From positions 4,402,001-4,466,000 of the forward strand of contig NZ_CP116942.1 in NCBI RefSeq assembly GCF_028532485.1: a stretch of 64,000 bases of DNA, read 5' to 3'. Both the position numbers and the translations under genes were made by a program. Source of the DNA: Iamia majanohamensis. Lineage in GTDB: Bacteria; Actinomycetota; Acidimicrobiia; Acidimicrobiales; Iamiaceae. Numbering within the stretch: position 1 is the stretch's first letter; every line of letters starts with the position of its first letter. This document shows, in pieces, positions 53,880 through 62,307 of the stretch. The notes under the pieces were generated by a model that saw only the letters and a program-made list of their open reading frames with translations, ran no database searches and was not told the origin of the DNA.

Positions 53880-55586
53880 TCAGGCCGGGTCGGGCACCGG
53901 CTGCGGGGGAGGCGGGCCGACGTAGCGGGCCGACGGGCGGATGATGCGGTTGTCGGTGGCCTGCTCGAGGACGTTGGCGCACCAGCCGATGACCCGGCTC
54001 ACCGAGAAGGTGGGGGTGAACAGCGCCGGGGGCAGGCCGGCCGCCTCCATCACCACCCCCGCGTAGTACTCGACGTTGGCGTAGAGCTCCCGGCCCGGCT
54101 TCAGCTCGGCGAGGGTGTCGACGATCAGGCGCTCGACGGCCACGGCCATGTCGACCCGGGCGCCGCCGAGGCCCTGGGCCACCTCCCGGAGCAGCACGGA
54201 CCGGGGGTCGTCGGTGCGGTAGACGGCGTGGCCGAAGCCCATGATCCGCTCGCCGCGCTCGACCGCACCCCGGATGTGGGCCGCGGCCCGGTCGGGGGAC
54301 CCGATGGCGTCGAGCAGGTCGAGGGCCCGGCTGGGGGCCCCGCCGTGCAACGGGCCCGACAGGGCGCCGAGGGCACCGACGACCGCGGCGCCCAGGTCGG
54401 CGCCGGTGGAGGCGATGACCCGGGCCGTGAACGTGGAGGCGTTGAAGCCGTGGTCGACGGTGAGCACCAGGTACTGCTCGACGGCCCGGGCCGCCTCGGG
54501 CGTGGGCGCGGTGCCGTGGACCATCCAGAGGTAGTTGGCCGCGTGGCCCAGGTCCGGGCGCGGCGCCACCGGCTCGAGGCCGGCGGCCAGGCGGTGGAGG
54601 GCGGCGACGACGGTGGGGGTGACGGCGGCGAGGCGCACCGCGTGCGCCCGCAGGGCGGCGGCGTCGACGTCGTAGGTGGGTCGGAAGCGCTCGGCCGCAG
54701 CGACCGCGGAGAGCACGGTGCGCAGGCCGTCGAGCGGGCCCGTGCCCGAGGCCCGGGCGGCCACGTCGCGCACCACGTCCTCGATCCCGTCGGGCAGCGC
54801 CCGGGCGGCCGCCACCTCGGCCGCGAACGCAGCGCGGGCCTCCCCCTCGGGCAGGGTCCCGTCGAAGAGGAGCGCCCACACGTCCTCCAGGCTCCGCCTC
54901 TCGGCCAGCTCGACCCCGGAGTGCTGGCGGTAGTGGAAGAAGCCCTCCTGGCCCCGGACGTCACCGACCTCGGTCTCGGTCACCACGACGCCGTGAAGTC
55001 CACGCGGGACATCCGGTACGACCGCTCGATCTCCTCGGCTGGCGCCTCGGAGACCACCAACCGTCCCGTCCGCTCCTGGTGCCTCCTTCGTCGGCACCGG
55101 GCCGCTCGGGCCCCGGTCTCGGCTGGCGCCTCGACCTCTCAGCCCGGTGGAGACCCCGGTCCAGACCTCGCCGGCGGGACGGATGCTGGCCACCCGCATG
55201 AGGTCGCGCATGGAGACGATGCCGACCAGGTCCTCCCCGTCGACCACCGGGAGGTGGCGGTAGCCGTGGTCGGCCAGGCGGACCAGGGCCTCGTCGATCG
55301 GGGTGCCCGGCGCAGCCAGGTCGGGGGCCGCGGTCATCCAGCGCGCCACCGGGTCCGCCTCCGGGTCGGCGTGGGCCTCGGCCGCCCGGACCACGTCGCG
55401 CTCGGTGAGGATCCCGACCGGCGGCCCGTCGTCGGCGACCACCACCACCGACCCGACGCCGGCCACCACCATGGCCCGGGCCGCGGCGGCGAGGGGCTCG
55501 TCGGCCCGGGCCGACACCACCGGTGCGCTCATGAGGTCGGCCACGGTCCGGGTCTGGGGCCGCTCCTGCACTGTCGTCTCGTCCAT
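53880..55586 (-). CDS. CBS-domain/citrate synthase fusion protein
   Basis: A 568-residue fusion. Residues 14-70 and 81-135 are two CBS motifs (TVADLMSAPVVSARADEP; LADHGYRHLPVVDGEDLVGIVSMRDLM), which usually bind adenylates and impose allosteric control. Residues 192-568 are a citrate synthase with His414 in LHGGAP, His453 in MGFGHAVY and Glu506 in YANVEYYAG replacing the usual Asp, as in some actinobacterial enzymes. The linker (about 141-191) is low-complexity, has atypical codons and contains a 16-bp direct repeat. ATG 55586 follows CAAGGT by seven bases, with TTGATC 17 bp further up. Confidence 0.82.
   Translation of the reverse strand: MDETTVQERPQTRTVADLMSAPVVSARADEPLAAAARAMVVAGVGSVVVVADDGPPVGILTERDVVRAAEAHADPEADPVARWMTAAPDLAAPGTPIDEALVRLADHGYRHLPVVDGEDLVGIVSMRDLMRVASIRPAGEVWTGVSTGLRGRGASRDRGPSGPVPTKEAPGADGTVGGLRGASRGDRAVVPDVPRGLHGVVVTETEVGDVRGQEGFFHYRQHSGVELAERRSLEDVWALLFDGTLPEGEARAAFAAEVAAARALPDGIEDVVRDVAARASGTGPLDGLRTVLSAVAAAERFRPTYDVDAAALRAHAVRLAAVTPTVVAALHRLAAGLEPVAPRPDLGHAANYLWMVHGTAPTPEAARAVEQYLVLTVDHGFNASTFTARVIASTGADLGAAVVGALGALSGPLHGGAPSRALDLLDAIGSPDRAAAHIRGAVERGERIMGFGHAVYRTDDPRSVLLREVAQGLGGARVDMAVAVERLIVDTLAELKPGRELYANVEYYAGVVMEAAGLPPALFTPTFSVSRVIGWCANVLEQATDNRIIRPSARYVGPPPPQPVPDPA
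55034..55133. repeat. 16-bp direct repeat in the CBS-citrate synthase linker
   Basis: CTCGGCTGGCGCCTCG occurs at 55034-55049 and 55118-55133, 84 bp apart and in the same codon phase. Between them lies a perfect 6-bp hairpin GGTGCC/GGCACC with a 9-base loop. The repeat delimits the stretch in which codon bias of the fusion gene is lost. Confidence 0.7.
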
Positions 55587-55654
55587 GCCGCCGACCTTGA
55601 CACCGACCCCGACATTGATCAACCTTGAGCCGTGATCAACGTCGGGCGCGCAGC
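55587..55654. promoter_or_regulatory. shared divergent promoter/operator of the two citrate synthase fusions
   Basis: The palindrome TTGATCAA (55615-55622) can act as -35 on both strands: leftward TTGATC, 17 bp, CAAGGT, 7 bp, ATG 55586; rightward TTGATC (55615-55620), 16 bp, CAACGT (55637-55642), then GTG 55655. TGATCAAC is repeated at 55616-55623 and 55633-55640. The N-terminal HTH of the right-hand gene product is the obvious candidate to bind here. Confidence 0.65.
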
Positions 55655-56902
55655 GTGAGCACCGACGACCTCCGCCTCACCACCGCGGAGGCCGCCGACC
55701 GGCTGGGCGTGAAGCCCGAGACCCTCTACGCCTACGTCAGCCGGGGCCTCATCGAACGGCGGCGCACGCCCGGCGGACCCAGCACCTTCGCGGCGCGCGA
55801 CGTCGAGCGCCTGGTGCGGGCCGGGCGCCGGACCCGGTCGCTGCCCCCGCTGGTGTTCCCCTCGTCGCTCACCCTGATCGCCGACGGGCGCTACGCGTAC
55901 CGGGGCGTCGACGCCGTCGCCGCGTCGCGGGCCCACCGCTTCGAGGAGGTGGCCGAGTGGCTGTGGCGGGGGAGCTGGCCCGACGAGGTGCGCTGGCCCT
56001 TCGACGCCGCCGCCCTCGACGACGTCCTCGCGGCCCAGGCCGCGGCCAGCGTCGAGTGCCTCCCCCTCGACCGCTACCGGATCATCGCCGCGGTGGCGGC
56101 CGCGGCCGACCCCGTGCGCCACCGCACCGAGCCCGACGTGGTCGTGCCCGCGGCCCGGCGCCTCCTGCGGCTCCTGGTCCACGGCCTGCCGCGCGCCGAC
56201 GGGCGCGAGGCGCGACGGGTCGAGCCGGCCCGGTCGATGGCCGAGGTCCTGTGGACCCGGCTCACCACCACCCCCCGGACCCCGGCGCGGGTCGGCCTGC
56301 TCGACGCCGCCCTGGTGCTGCTGGCCGACCACGAGCTGCCCAGCTCCACCCTGGCGGTGCGCACCGCGGCCATGGTGCGGGCCGACGTCTACGAGGTGGT
56401 GGGCACCGGGCTCAGCGTGTGCGGGGGGCTGCGCCACGGCGGAGCCTCGCTCGGGGTCGAGGCCCTGCTGCACGAGGCCGCCCGCGTCGGCCCGGAGCGG
56501 GCCCTGGCCGACCGCCTCGACCGGGGCGACCGCATCCCCGGCTTCGGCCACCCCCTCTACCCCGACGGCGACCCCCGGGCGCCGGTGCTGCTCGACGGGC
56601 TCGACGCCCTCGACCTCCCGGCGGAGCGGGTCTCGGTCGTCCGGGCCGTGGTCGACGGGACCACCGCCCGCACCGGCCTGGCCCCCAACGTGGACGCCGC
56701 CCTCGCGGCGCTCTCGTACGCGGCGGCGATGGCCCCCGGCGCGGGCGAGGCCACCTTCGCGCTGGCCCGCACCGCGGGCTGGGTGGCCCACGCCCTCGAG
56801 CAGTACGAGACCCCCACCTTCATGCGCACCCGGGTCGACTACGTCGGCCCTCGCGTCGACGACGTCGGCCCCCCGGTGGAGGACATCGGCCCGCCCCGGT
56901 GA
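55655..56902 (+). CDS. HTH/citrate synthase fusion protein
   Basis: A 415-residue protein. Residues about 7-54 form a MerR/excisionase-like helix-turn-helix (LTTAEAADRLGVKPETLYAYVSRGLIERRRTPGG with a wing into FAARDVERLV). The rest is a short citrate synthase with His261 in LRHGGAS, His299 in GFGHPLYP and Asp347 in APNVDAAL, so the catalytic residues are retained. Members with an N-terminal HTH may be enzymes, metabolite-sensing regulators, or both. It is divergent from the CBS-citrate synthase, with a shared operator. GTG 55655 is taken as start; TTG 55625 would run through the operator. Confidence 0.84.
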   Translation: MSTDDLRLTTAEAADRLGVKPETLYAYVSRGLIERRRTPGGPSTFAARDVERLVRAGRRTRSLPPLVFPSSLTLIADGRYAYRGVDAVAASRAHRFEEVAEWLWRGSWPDEVRWPFDAAALDDVLAAQAAASVECLPLDRYRIIAAVAAAADPVRHRTEPDVVVPAARRLLRLLVHGLPRADGREARRVEPARSMAEVLWTRLTTTPRTPARVGLLDAALVLLADHELPSSTLAVRTAAMVRADVYEVVGTGLSVCGGLRHGGASLGVEALLHEAARVGPERALADRLDRGDRIPGFGHPLYPDGDPRAPVLLDGLDALDLPAERVSVVRAVVDGTTARTGLAPNVDAALAALSYAAAMAPGAGEATFALARTAGWVAHALEQYETPTFMRTRVDYVGPRVDDVGPPVEDIGPPR

Positions 56903-57000
56903 CCGACGCGGTGGGTGCCGGCCCGCTGCGTCGCTGCGCCTCGGTCATGCCGGCGCCGGGCCCCACCCGGGCCCAGCACCGCGCTGCGGCGGGCGTGGGG

Positions 57001-58545
57001 TCAGGCGGGGGTCGGCTCCGGGACCCGCCCGGCGGACGGGGCGGACGCCCCGGGAGCACGGGGCTCCGGGTTGGAGAGCTGCATGACGTCGTCGACGACG
57101 TCGCTGCGGCGCATGGCTCGGTGGTCCTTCAGGTAGCTCTGGTACACCTTCCACGGGAACCGCGACCCCTGCTTGGGCATGAGGTGGGCGGAGCGGGTGA
57201 CGTAGCCCGAGGTGAGCGGGAGCAGCGGCTCGTGGGTGACCGTCGGGTCGTCGTTGCGGGCCGTGCACTGGCGCAGGCCCCGGTCGTGCATGTGGGTGAG
57301 CAGCCGGGTGACGTACTCGCAGGTGAGCTCGCACTTCAGCGTCCAGCTGGCGTTGGTGTAGCCGATGGCCAGGGCCAGGTTGGGCACGTCCTCGAGCATC
57401 ATGCCCTTGTAGGCCATGCGCTCGGCCGGGTCGACGGGCTCGCCGTCGACGGTGAGCTCCATCCCGCCGAGGAAGAGCAGCTCGAGGCCGGTGGCCGACA
57501 CGATGACGTCGGCGGGCAGCTCCTCGCCGGAGCGCAGCCGGATGCCGTCGGCGGTGATGGCGTCGACGTGGTCGGTGACCACCGAGGCGGAGCCGTCGCG
57601 GATCACCTTGAACAGGTCGCCGTCGGGCACCGCGCACACCCGCTGGTCCCAGGGGTCGTAGCGGGGGGAGAAGTGGGTGTCCACGTCGTAGCCGGGCGGC
57701 AGCTGACGCTCGGTGAGGCGGCGCAGCAGGCGACGCACGAGGCGGGGACGGCGGCGGCTGATGTTGTAGGAGGCGAGGGTGGTGAGGGCCTTGAACCAGC
57801 GCACGACGGGCCCGGACCAGCGGGCCGGCAGCACCTTGCGCAGCACCTCGACGACCGGGTCCTTGGCCGGGAGGGTGGCGATGTAGGTGGGCGAGCGCTG
57901 GAGCATGGTGACGTGCTCGGCGGTGCGGGCCAGGGAGGGGATGAGCGTGACGGCGGTGGCCCCGCTGCCGATGACGACGACCCGCTTCCCGGTGACGTCG
58001 AGGTCCTCGGGCCAGTGCTGGGGGTGGACCCAGGCGCCGCCGAAGTCCTCCCGCCCCGGGAACTGGGGCTGGTGGCCCTGGTCGTAGCGGTAGTAGCCGG
58101 TGCAGGAGAAGAGGAACCCGCAGGTGAGGGTGGAGCGCTCGCCGCTGTCGGTGTGCTCCACGGTCACGGTCCAGCGGGCGTCCTCGGTGGACCAGGCCGC
58201 GGCCACGATCCGCTGGTGGAAGCGGATGTGGCGGTCGATGCCCTCCTCGGCCGCGGTGTCGCGGATGTACTGGAGGATGTCGTCGCCGTCGGCGATGGTC
58301 TTGGCCCCGTCCCAGGGGCGGAAGCCGTAGCCCAGGGTGAACATGTCCGAGTCCGAGCGGATGCCCGGGTAGCGGAACAGGTCCCACGTGCCGCCGATGG
58401 CGCCCCGGGCCTCGACGATGGCGTAGGACGCCCAGGGCAGGTCGCGCTGGATGTGGTGGCCGGCGCCGATGCCGGAGAGCCCGGCGCCGACGACGAGGAC
58501 GTCGAGGTGCTCGGGGGCGGCAGGGTCCGTGGTCGCCTCGGCCAC
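57001..58545 (-). CDS. flavin-containing (Baeyer-Villiger type) monooxygenase
   Basis: A 514-residue flavoprotein. The FAD motif is VVGAGLSGIGAG near residue 20, RYPGIRSDSDMFTLGYGF follows, the Baeyer-Villiger/FMO fingerprint FGGAWVHPQHW is near 170-180, and the NADPH motif VVVIGSGATAV follows it. It should oxygenate ketones or hydrophobic substrates using NADPH and O2. The GTG is one base after the stop of the upstream metal-dependent hydrolase gene, so the two form an operon, probably controlled by the divergent TetR protein. Confidence 0.91.
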   Translation of the reverse strand: MAEATTDPAAPEHLDVLVVGAGLSGIGAGHHIQRDLPWASYAIVEARGAIGGTWDLFRYPGIRSDSDMFTLGYGFRPWDGAKTIADGDDILQYIRDTAAEEGIDRHIRFHQRIVAAAWSTEDARWTVTVEHTDSGERSTLTCGFLFSCTGYYRYDQGHQPQFPGREDFGGAWVHPQHWPEDLDVTGKRVVVIGSGATAVTLIPSLARTAEHVTMLQRSPTYIATLPAKDPVVEVLRKVLPARWSGPVVRWFKALTTLASYNISRRRPRLVRRLLRRLTERQLPPGYDVDTHFSPRYDPWDQRVCAVPDGDLFKVIRDGSASVVTDHVDAITADGIRLRSGEELPADVIVSATGLELLFLGGMELTVDGEPVDPAERMAYKGMMLEDVPNLALAIGYTNASWTLKCELTCEYVTRLLTHMHDRGLRQCTARNDDPTVTHEPLLPLTSGYVTRSAHLMPKQGSRFPWKVYQSYLKDHRAMRRSDVVDDVMQLSNPEPRAPGASAPSAGRVPEPTPA

Positions 58546-58546
58546 G

Positions 58547-59425
58547 TCAGGCCGCCGACCGGGTGGCCAGCTTGTCGTTGAGCGTGCCCTCGTCGCCGAA
58601 GAGGCGGGCCCGCCACGTGGCCACCAGCTCGGTGGTGTCGCGGTCGTCGGGGTGGAAGCCCTCCCGGTCGTACTCGCGGAGGGTGTCCCACAGCTCCCGG
58701 GACACCAGCGGCGAGGCCTTGAAGCGCTTCCAGCTCTTCCGCAGGACCCCGGGCTTGTAGGTGTCGCGGTCGCCCAGCAGGGAGATCAGGACCTGGACGC
58801 TGATGCCGACGATGAAGCTGGCCCGGATCGTCTTCATGCTCCAGATCCGCATGCGCTCGGTGCCGCCCACGGCCTGGTAGACGTCGAAGGCCACGGCCTT
58901 GTGCTCGGACTCCTCGAGGGCGTGCCAGACGAAGAGGTTGCGCACCTCGGGGTCGCCGAAGAGGTCGCGGGTCTCGCCCCCCTCGTCGAGGAGCATCTCG
59001 GCCAGGGTGGCGGTGAAGTGCTCGAGGGCCGCGGTGGTGGCCAGGTTGGCCTTGGCCGGGGCGATGCGCTCGCGGATGGCCAGGCCCTTCTTGGTCAGGC
59101 GCTCGAAGCGCTTGACCGGGTAGCCCAGCTCGGCGAAGCGGTCGTTGAGCATGCGGTGCTCGCGCCCGTGCACCGCCTCCTGGCCGATGAAGCCGGCCAC
59201 GTCGCGCTTGAGGTCCTTGTCGGTGACCTGGTCGCGGAACTGGCGCACGGAGCGGACGAAGTAGTCCTCGCCATCGGGGAAGACGGCGGAGAGCGCAGCG
59301 CCCACGTGGCTCAGGATCAGGTCGCCGTCGGCGGCGAAGTGCTTGGGCAGGTCCTGCAGCGACTCCTCGAAGGAGATGCGGCGGGTGGGGACCGGGCGGT
59401 CGGTGGGGGCAGGTGCGGGGCTCAT
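58547..59425 (-). CDS. predicted metal-dependent hydrolase (PF10118)
   Basis: A 292-residue helical protein of the PF10118 family. Three metal-binding blocks are visible: GQEAVHGREH, ALEHFTATLAE and WHALEESEHKAVAFDVY, a ferritin-like di-iron arrangement. The reaction is unknown. It is the first gene of an operon with a flavin monooxygenase and divergent from a TetR regulator, which suggests a joint role in breakdown of a hydrophobic compound. The -10 box is TACCGT at 59440-59435. Confidence 0.84.
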   Translation of the reverse strand: MSPAPAPTDRPVPTRRISFEESLQDLPKHFAADGDLILSHVGAALSAVFPDGEDYFVRSVRQFRDQVTDKDLKRDVAGFIGQEAVHGREHRMLNDRFAELGYPVKRFERLTKKGLAIRERIAPAKANLATTAALEHFTATLAEMLLDEGGETRDLFGDPEVRNLFVWHALEESEHKAVAFDVYQAVGGTERMRIWSMKTIRASFIVGISVQVLISLLGDRDTYKPGVLRKSWKRFKASPLVSRELWDTLREYDREGFHPDDRDTTELVATWRARLFGDEGTLNDKLATRSAA

Positions 59426-59433
59426 CGGTTACC

Positions 59434-59440
59434 GACGGTA
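59434..59440. promoter_or_regulatory. TACCG-A-CGGTA inverted repeat in the TetR/hydrolase intergenic region
   Basis: The arms TACCG and CGGTA around one base (about 59430-59440) overlap the minus-strand -10 box. CTCAAG is also repeated nearby (59459-59472). Either may be the operator of the TetR protein encoded at 59494. Confidence 0.4.
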
Positions 59441-59493
59441 CAGGAAATGAGAGAAGTGCTCAAGCCCTCAAGAATGTGGTACTGTTCACACCC

Positions 59494-60099
59494 ATGAGCA
59501 CGACGGTCGCCGGTCCGACCAAGGGCGAGCTCACCCGGGCCCGCATCCTCGACGCCGCCATCGCCCGGTTCGGGCGCGACGGCTTCCGCGCCACCTCGGT
59601 GGCCGACATCGCCCGCGACGCCGAGGTGGCCGGCTCGGCCCCCTACGCCTACTTCGCCGACAAGCAAGACCTCTTCCTCGAGGCCATCGACCACGACGCC
59701 GCCGCCGTCCTCGAGGCCGGCCTGGACGCCACCACCGACGGCGGCGGCGACCTCCTCGACTGGCACGGCACCCTCTTCTTCAACCTCATCGGGGCCGTCG
59801 ACCACCACCCCCTCGCCGGGCGCCTCCTCGCCGGCCGCGAGCCCGAGGTCACCCGGCGGGTGCTGGAGTCCGGTGGGCTGGGCGAGCTGCGCACCGCCTA
59901 CGCCGAGCGCCTCGTCGCGGCCCAGGACGCCGGCCAGGTCCGGTCCGACATCGACGTGAAGGCCACGGCCAGCGGCATCGTCACCATCCTGCTGTCGCTG
60001 CTCATGTCGGTGGTGCAGCTCGGCCCCGACGTGGCCGACCCCTACCGCGACGACGTCGTCGGGGTCTTCCGCGCCGCCCTCGCCCCCCGTCCCGCCTGA
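59494..60099 (+). CDS. TetR family transcriptional regulator
   Basis: A 201-residue repressor. The N-terminal HTH is ARILDAAIARFGRDGFRATSVADIARDAEVAGSAPYAYFADKQDLFLEAI, followed by a helical ligand domain. It is divergent from the metal-dependent hydrolase/monooxygenase operon with only 68 bp between starts, so it most likely represses that operon and itself. ATG 59494 follows TACTGT by eight bases. Confidence 0.92.
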   Translation: MSTTVAGPTKGELTRARILDAAIARFGRDGFRATSVADIARDAEVAGSAPYAYFADKQDLFLEAIDHDAAAVLEAGLDATTDGGGDLLDWHGTLFFNLIGAVDHHPLAGRLLAGREPEVTRRVLESGGLGELRTAYAERLVAAQDAGQVRSDIDVKATASGIVTILLSLLMSVVQLGPDVADPYRDDVVGVFRAALAPRPA

Positions 60100-60150
60100 C
60101 CCCCCCTCCCTGCGCCCGCCCGACGCCACCGGCTGCGACGACCGGCGGCG

Positions 60151-61362
60151 TCAGCCGTCGTCGAGGGGGCGCAGGGGTGGGGGCGCCCAGGTGGCGTCGA
60201 CCACCTCCGGCGCGCCCTCGTAGCAGCGCAGGGCCACCACGGCCCCGCCCTCGGGCGCCGGCAGCCACCCTGCGGGGTCGGCCGGGGGGTCGTGGCCGAC
60301 GTCGATCGACAGCGACCCGTCCGCAGCGGGCTCGACCCCGGGCGTGCGGTCGCTGATGCTCCAGCGATCGATCGGGTTGACCACGAAGAAGCCGTCGGCC
60401 CCGTAGAGGGTGAGCGACCAGAACGCCCCCACCGGCGGCAGGCCGCCGGCCGGGAAGGTGAGCCGCACCGGGCGACGCCCGTCGACGGGGTGGAGGTAGG
60501 CCCGGTTCTCGGCGGGCAGGTGGCCGGCCAGGCTCACCCGGGCGAAGGCGGCCCGGTAGGTGACGTCGTCGCCGAAGCGGGCGCCGCGCCGGCGGGTGCC
60601 CCACCCGTTGCCCCCGGCGTCGGCCCCCGCCCCGGCGGCCCGCAGCCGCTCCCTCCCCCGGTCCACGCCCCGCACCACCACGTCGTCGGGTGGGAGGTGG
60701 GCCAGCACGTCCTCGGCCGCGGGTGTCGGCGCCGGCTGCCACGGCGCCGGCGGGTCGAGGGTGCGCAGGGCGGCGAGGGCCCGCAGGGCGGGCACCGGGT
60801 CCTCGACGGACGCGACCGCGGGCAGGTCGTGCTCGGGCCCGGAGCCCTCCTGGGTGATGCGGACCCCGGCGAGGTCCCGCCGGGCCGCCTCCAGGTCGGC
60901 CGGCCCGTCGACGCCGACGCGCACCAGGACCCACACCGTCGGCGTGGCCACCGGCACCGGGTCCTGGCCGGGCGCGTCGGCCGCAGGGCGGCGCGGGTCG
61001 AGGGTCACCCGCACCGAGGTCCCCTCGCGCCCGTGCAGCCGGCGGCACACGTAGGCCACGTGGGTGTGGGCGTCGACCAGCATCACCGACCAGTAGCGGT
61101 CCGCCGGGCGCATGGGGTCGACCTCCACCCGCAGGTCGCCACCGCGCAGGTCGTAGAAGCCGGACCCGTAGAGGGTGTCGTTGTTCGGGGCGACCACGGC
61201 GCGGTCGTCCGCGGTGGCCAACCGGTCGGCGCCCACCGGTCCGGTGGGCCCCGGCGGCCGGCTCAGGCCGCGGGTCCGGTGGACCGACAGCAGCGGGTAG
61301 CCCCAGACCCACGCGTCGGCCACCGCGTCGACCACGTCGTCGTCCTCGCCCGTCACGGCCAC
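60151..61362 (-). CDS. DUF1254/DUF1214 domain-containing protein
   Basis: A 403-residue protein. The N-terminal DUF1254 has DAWVWGYPLLSVHRTRG, VVAPNNDTLYGSGFYDLRGG and RYWSVMLVDAHTHVAY; the C-terminal DUF1214 has NRAYLHPVDGRRPVRLTFPAG and FWSLTLYGADGFFVVNPIDRWSISDRT. The function is unknown. There is no signal peptide. GTG 61362 follows TACCGT by six bases. A DUF1214-only protein is encoded at 19766. Confidence 0.86.
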   Translation of the reverse strand: MAVTGEDDDVVDAVADAWVWGYPLLSVHRTRGLSRPPGPTGPVGADRLATADDRAVVAPNNDTLYGSGFYDLRGGDLRVEVDPMRPADRYWSVMLVDAHTHVAYVCRRLHGREGTSVRVTLDPRRPAADAPGQDPVPVATPTVWVLVRVGVDGPADLEAARRDLAGVRITQEGSGPEHDLPAVASVEDPVPALRALAALRTLDPPAPWQPAPTPAAEDVLAHLPPDDVVVRGVDRGRERLRAAGAGADAGGNGWGTRRRGARFGDDVTYRAAFARVSLAGHLPAENRAYLHPVDGRRPVRLTFPAGGLPPVGAFWSLTLYGADGFFVVNPIDRWSISDRTPGVEPAADGSLSIDVGHDPPADPAGWLPAPEGGAVVALRCYEGAPEVVDATWAPPPLRPLDDG

Positions 61363-61368
61363 GGGACG

Positions 61369-61374
61369 ACGGTA
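61369..61374 (-). promoter_or_regulatory. -10 box TACCGT, start at 61362 (DUF1254/1214)
   Basis: Six bases before the GTG. Confidence 0.55.
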
Positions 61375-61424
61375 CGGGGCGCCCCGGTCCGGCGCGGCGA
61401 CGGGGCCGACACCGGGCCGAGGCC

Positions 61425-61577
61425 TCAGCGAGGCGGTGGCGGGGAGGACTCGCCGGGGGGTGCGCCCCGCGTGCGGCGCCCGGCGACGAAGGCCAGCACG
61501 ATGACCACGGGGGCCACGACCGCCAGGGCCAGGATCACGAGGATGATGAGGAGCTCTGGTGCGCCGATGCCCGCCAT
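61425..61577 (-). CDS. small single-pass membrane protein (50 residues)
   Basis: A short minus-strand gene, MAGIGAPELLIILVILALAV at the start, a membrane helix of about 25 residues, then RRTRG and a Pro/Ser tail. Codon bias matches the genome, and TACCCT lies six bases before ATG 61577. The opening resembles the TatA N-terminus (GxxELLIIL), but there is no amphipathic helix after the membrane span, so it is unlikely to be a functional TatA. It is divergent from a TetR gene. Confidence 0.75.
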   Translation of the reverse strand: MAGIGAPELLIILVILALAVVAPVVIVLAFVAGRRTRGAPPGESSPPPPR

Positions 61578-61583
61578 GACCCG

Positions 61584-61589
61584 AGGGTA
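61584..61589 (-). promoter_or_regulatory. -10 box TACCCT, start at 61577 (small membrane protein)
   Basis: Six bases before the ATG; supports the reality of the 50-residue gene. Confidence 0.55.
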
Positions 61590-61641
61590 GGCACCGACGG
61601 CGCGCCCGTGCCGGCCTCGGTGCCGGGCAGGAGGCCGCTCG

Positions 61642-61647
61642 TAGGAT
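61642..61647 (+). promoter_or_regulatory. -10 box TAGGAT, start at 61654 (TetR)
   Basis: Six bases before the ATG. Confidence 0.55.
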
Positions 61648-61653
61648 CAGGCG

Positions 61654-62307
61654 ATGCCGCCGTCCGCGACCGAGACCCGGCGTAAGCTGCTCGACGCCGC
61701 CACCCGGGCCTTCGCCGACCGGGGGGTGGCCGAGGCCTCGCTCATCGACATCACCCGGCAGGCCGGCCAGCGCAACCGGGCCGCCCTCCGGTACCACTTC
61801 GGGTCCCGCGACGGCGTGCTCTGCGCCGTGCTCGAGCGCCACGTCGAGCTCCTCCACCGGCGGGAGGGCGAGCTGCTGGCCATCGCCCGGGCGGCCCCCG
61901 ACGACGCCGTGGCGCCCGTGGTCGAGGCCGTCGTCCGCCCTGCGGTCGAGCTGGCCGCCACCGGGTGGCGGGGCCGCTGCGCGCTGGTGATCCTGGCCCA
62001 GCTGGTGGAGGAGGACCAGGAGGCGCTCGACCCCCGGGTGCGCGACGTGCTCGCCCGCACCGGCGGCTACGAGGTCTACGCCCTGCTGGCCGAGCGGATG
62101 GCGCCGGTCGGCGATGCCGTGCGCGCCGAGCGCTTCGCCCTGGTCACCTCGTTCATCCTGCGGGCCGTGGCCGACCGGGCCCGGGCCGAGGAGCGCCCCG
62201 CCCCCGGGCGCCCGCAGCTCCCGCTCGACGCCTTCACCGACGAGCTGGTGACGCTCGTGACGGCCATGGTGTCGGCCCCCTCCGACCTCACCGTCCCGAC
62301 CCCGTGA
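61654..62307 (+). CDS. TetR family transcriptional regulator
   Basis: A 217-residue regulator with the HTH TRRKLLDAATRAFADRGVAEASLIDITRQAGQRNRAALRYHFGSRDGVLCAVLE and a helical effector domain. ATG 61654 follows TAGGAT by six bases. Its stop overlaps the GTG of the PhyH gene (GTGA), so it is co-transcribed with that enzyme and may control its own operon and the divergent small membrane protein. Confidence 0.92.
   Translation: MPPSATETRRKLLDAATRAFADRGVAEASLIDITRQAGQRNRAALRYHFGSRDGVLCAVLERHVELLHRREGELLAIARAAPDDAVAPVVEAVVRPAVELAATGWRGRCALVILAQLVEEDQEALDPRVRDVLARTGGYEVYALLAERMAPVGDAVRAERFALVTSFILRAVADRARAEERPAPGRPQLPLDAFTDELVTLVTAMVSAPSDLTVPTP

Noticed and set aside
55119-55170. TPP-riboswitch-like GGGCTGAGAGG on the minus strand
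   Set aside because: The second conserved half of the TPP fold is absent, and the stretch is within the end of the CBS coding region.
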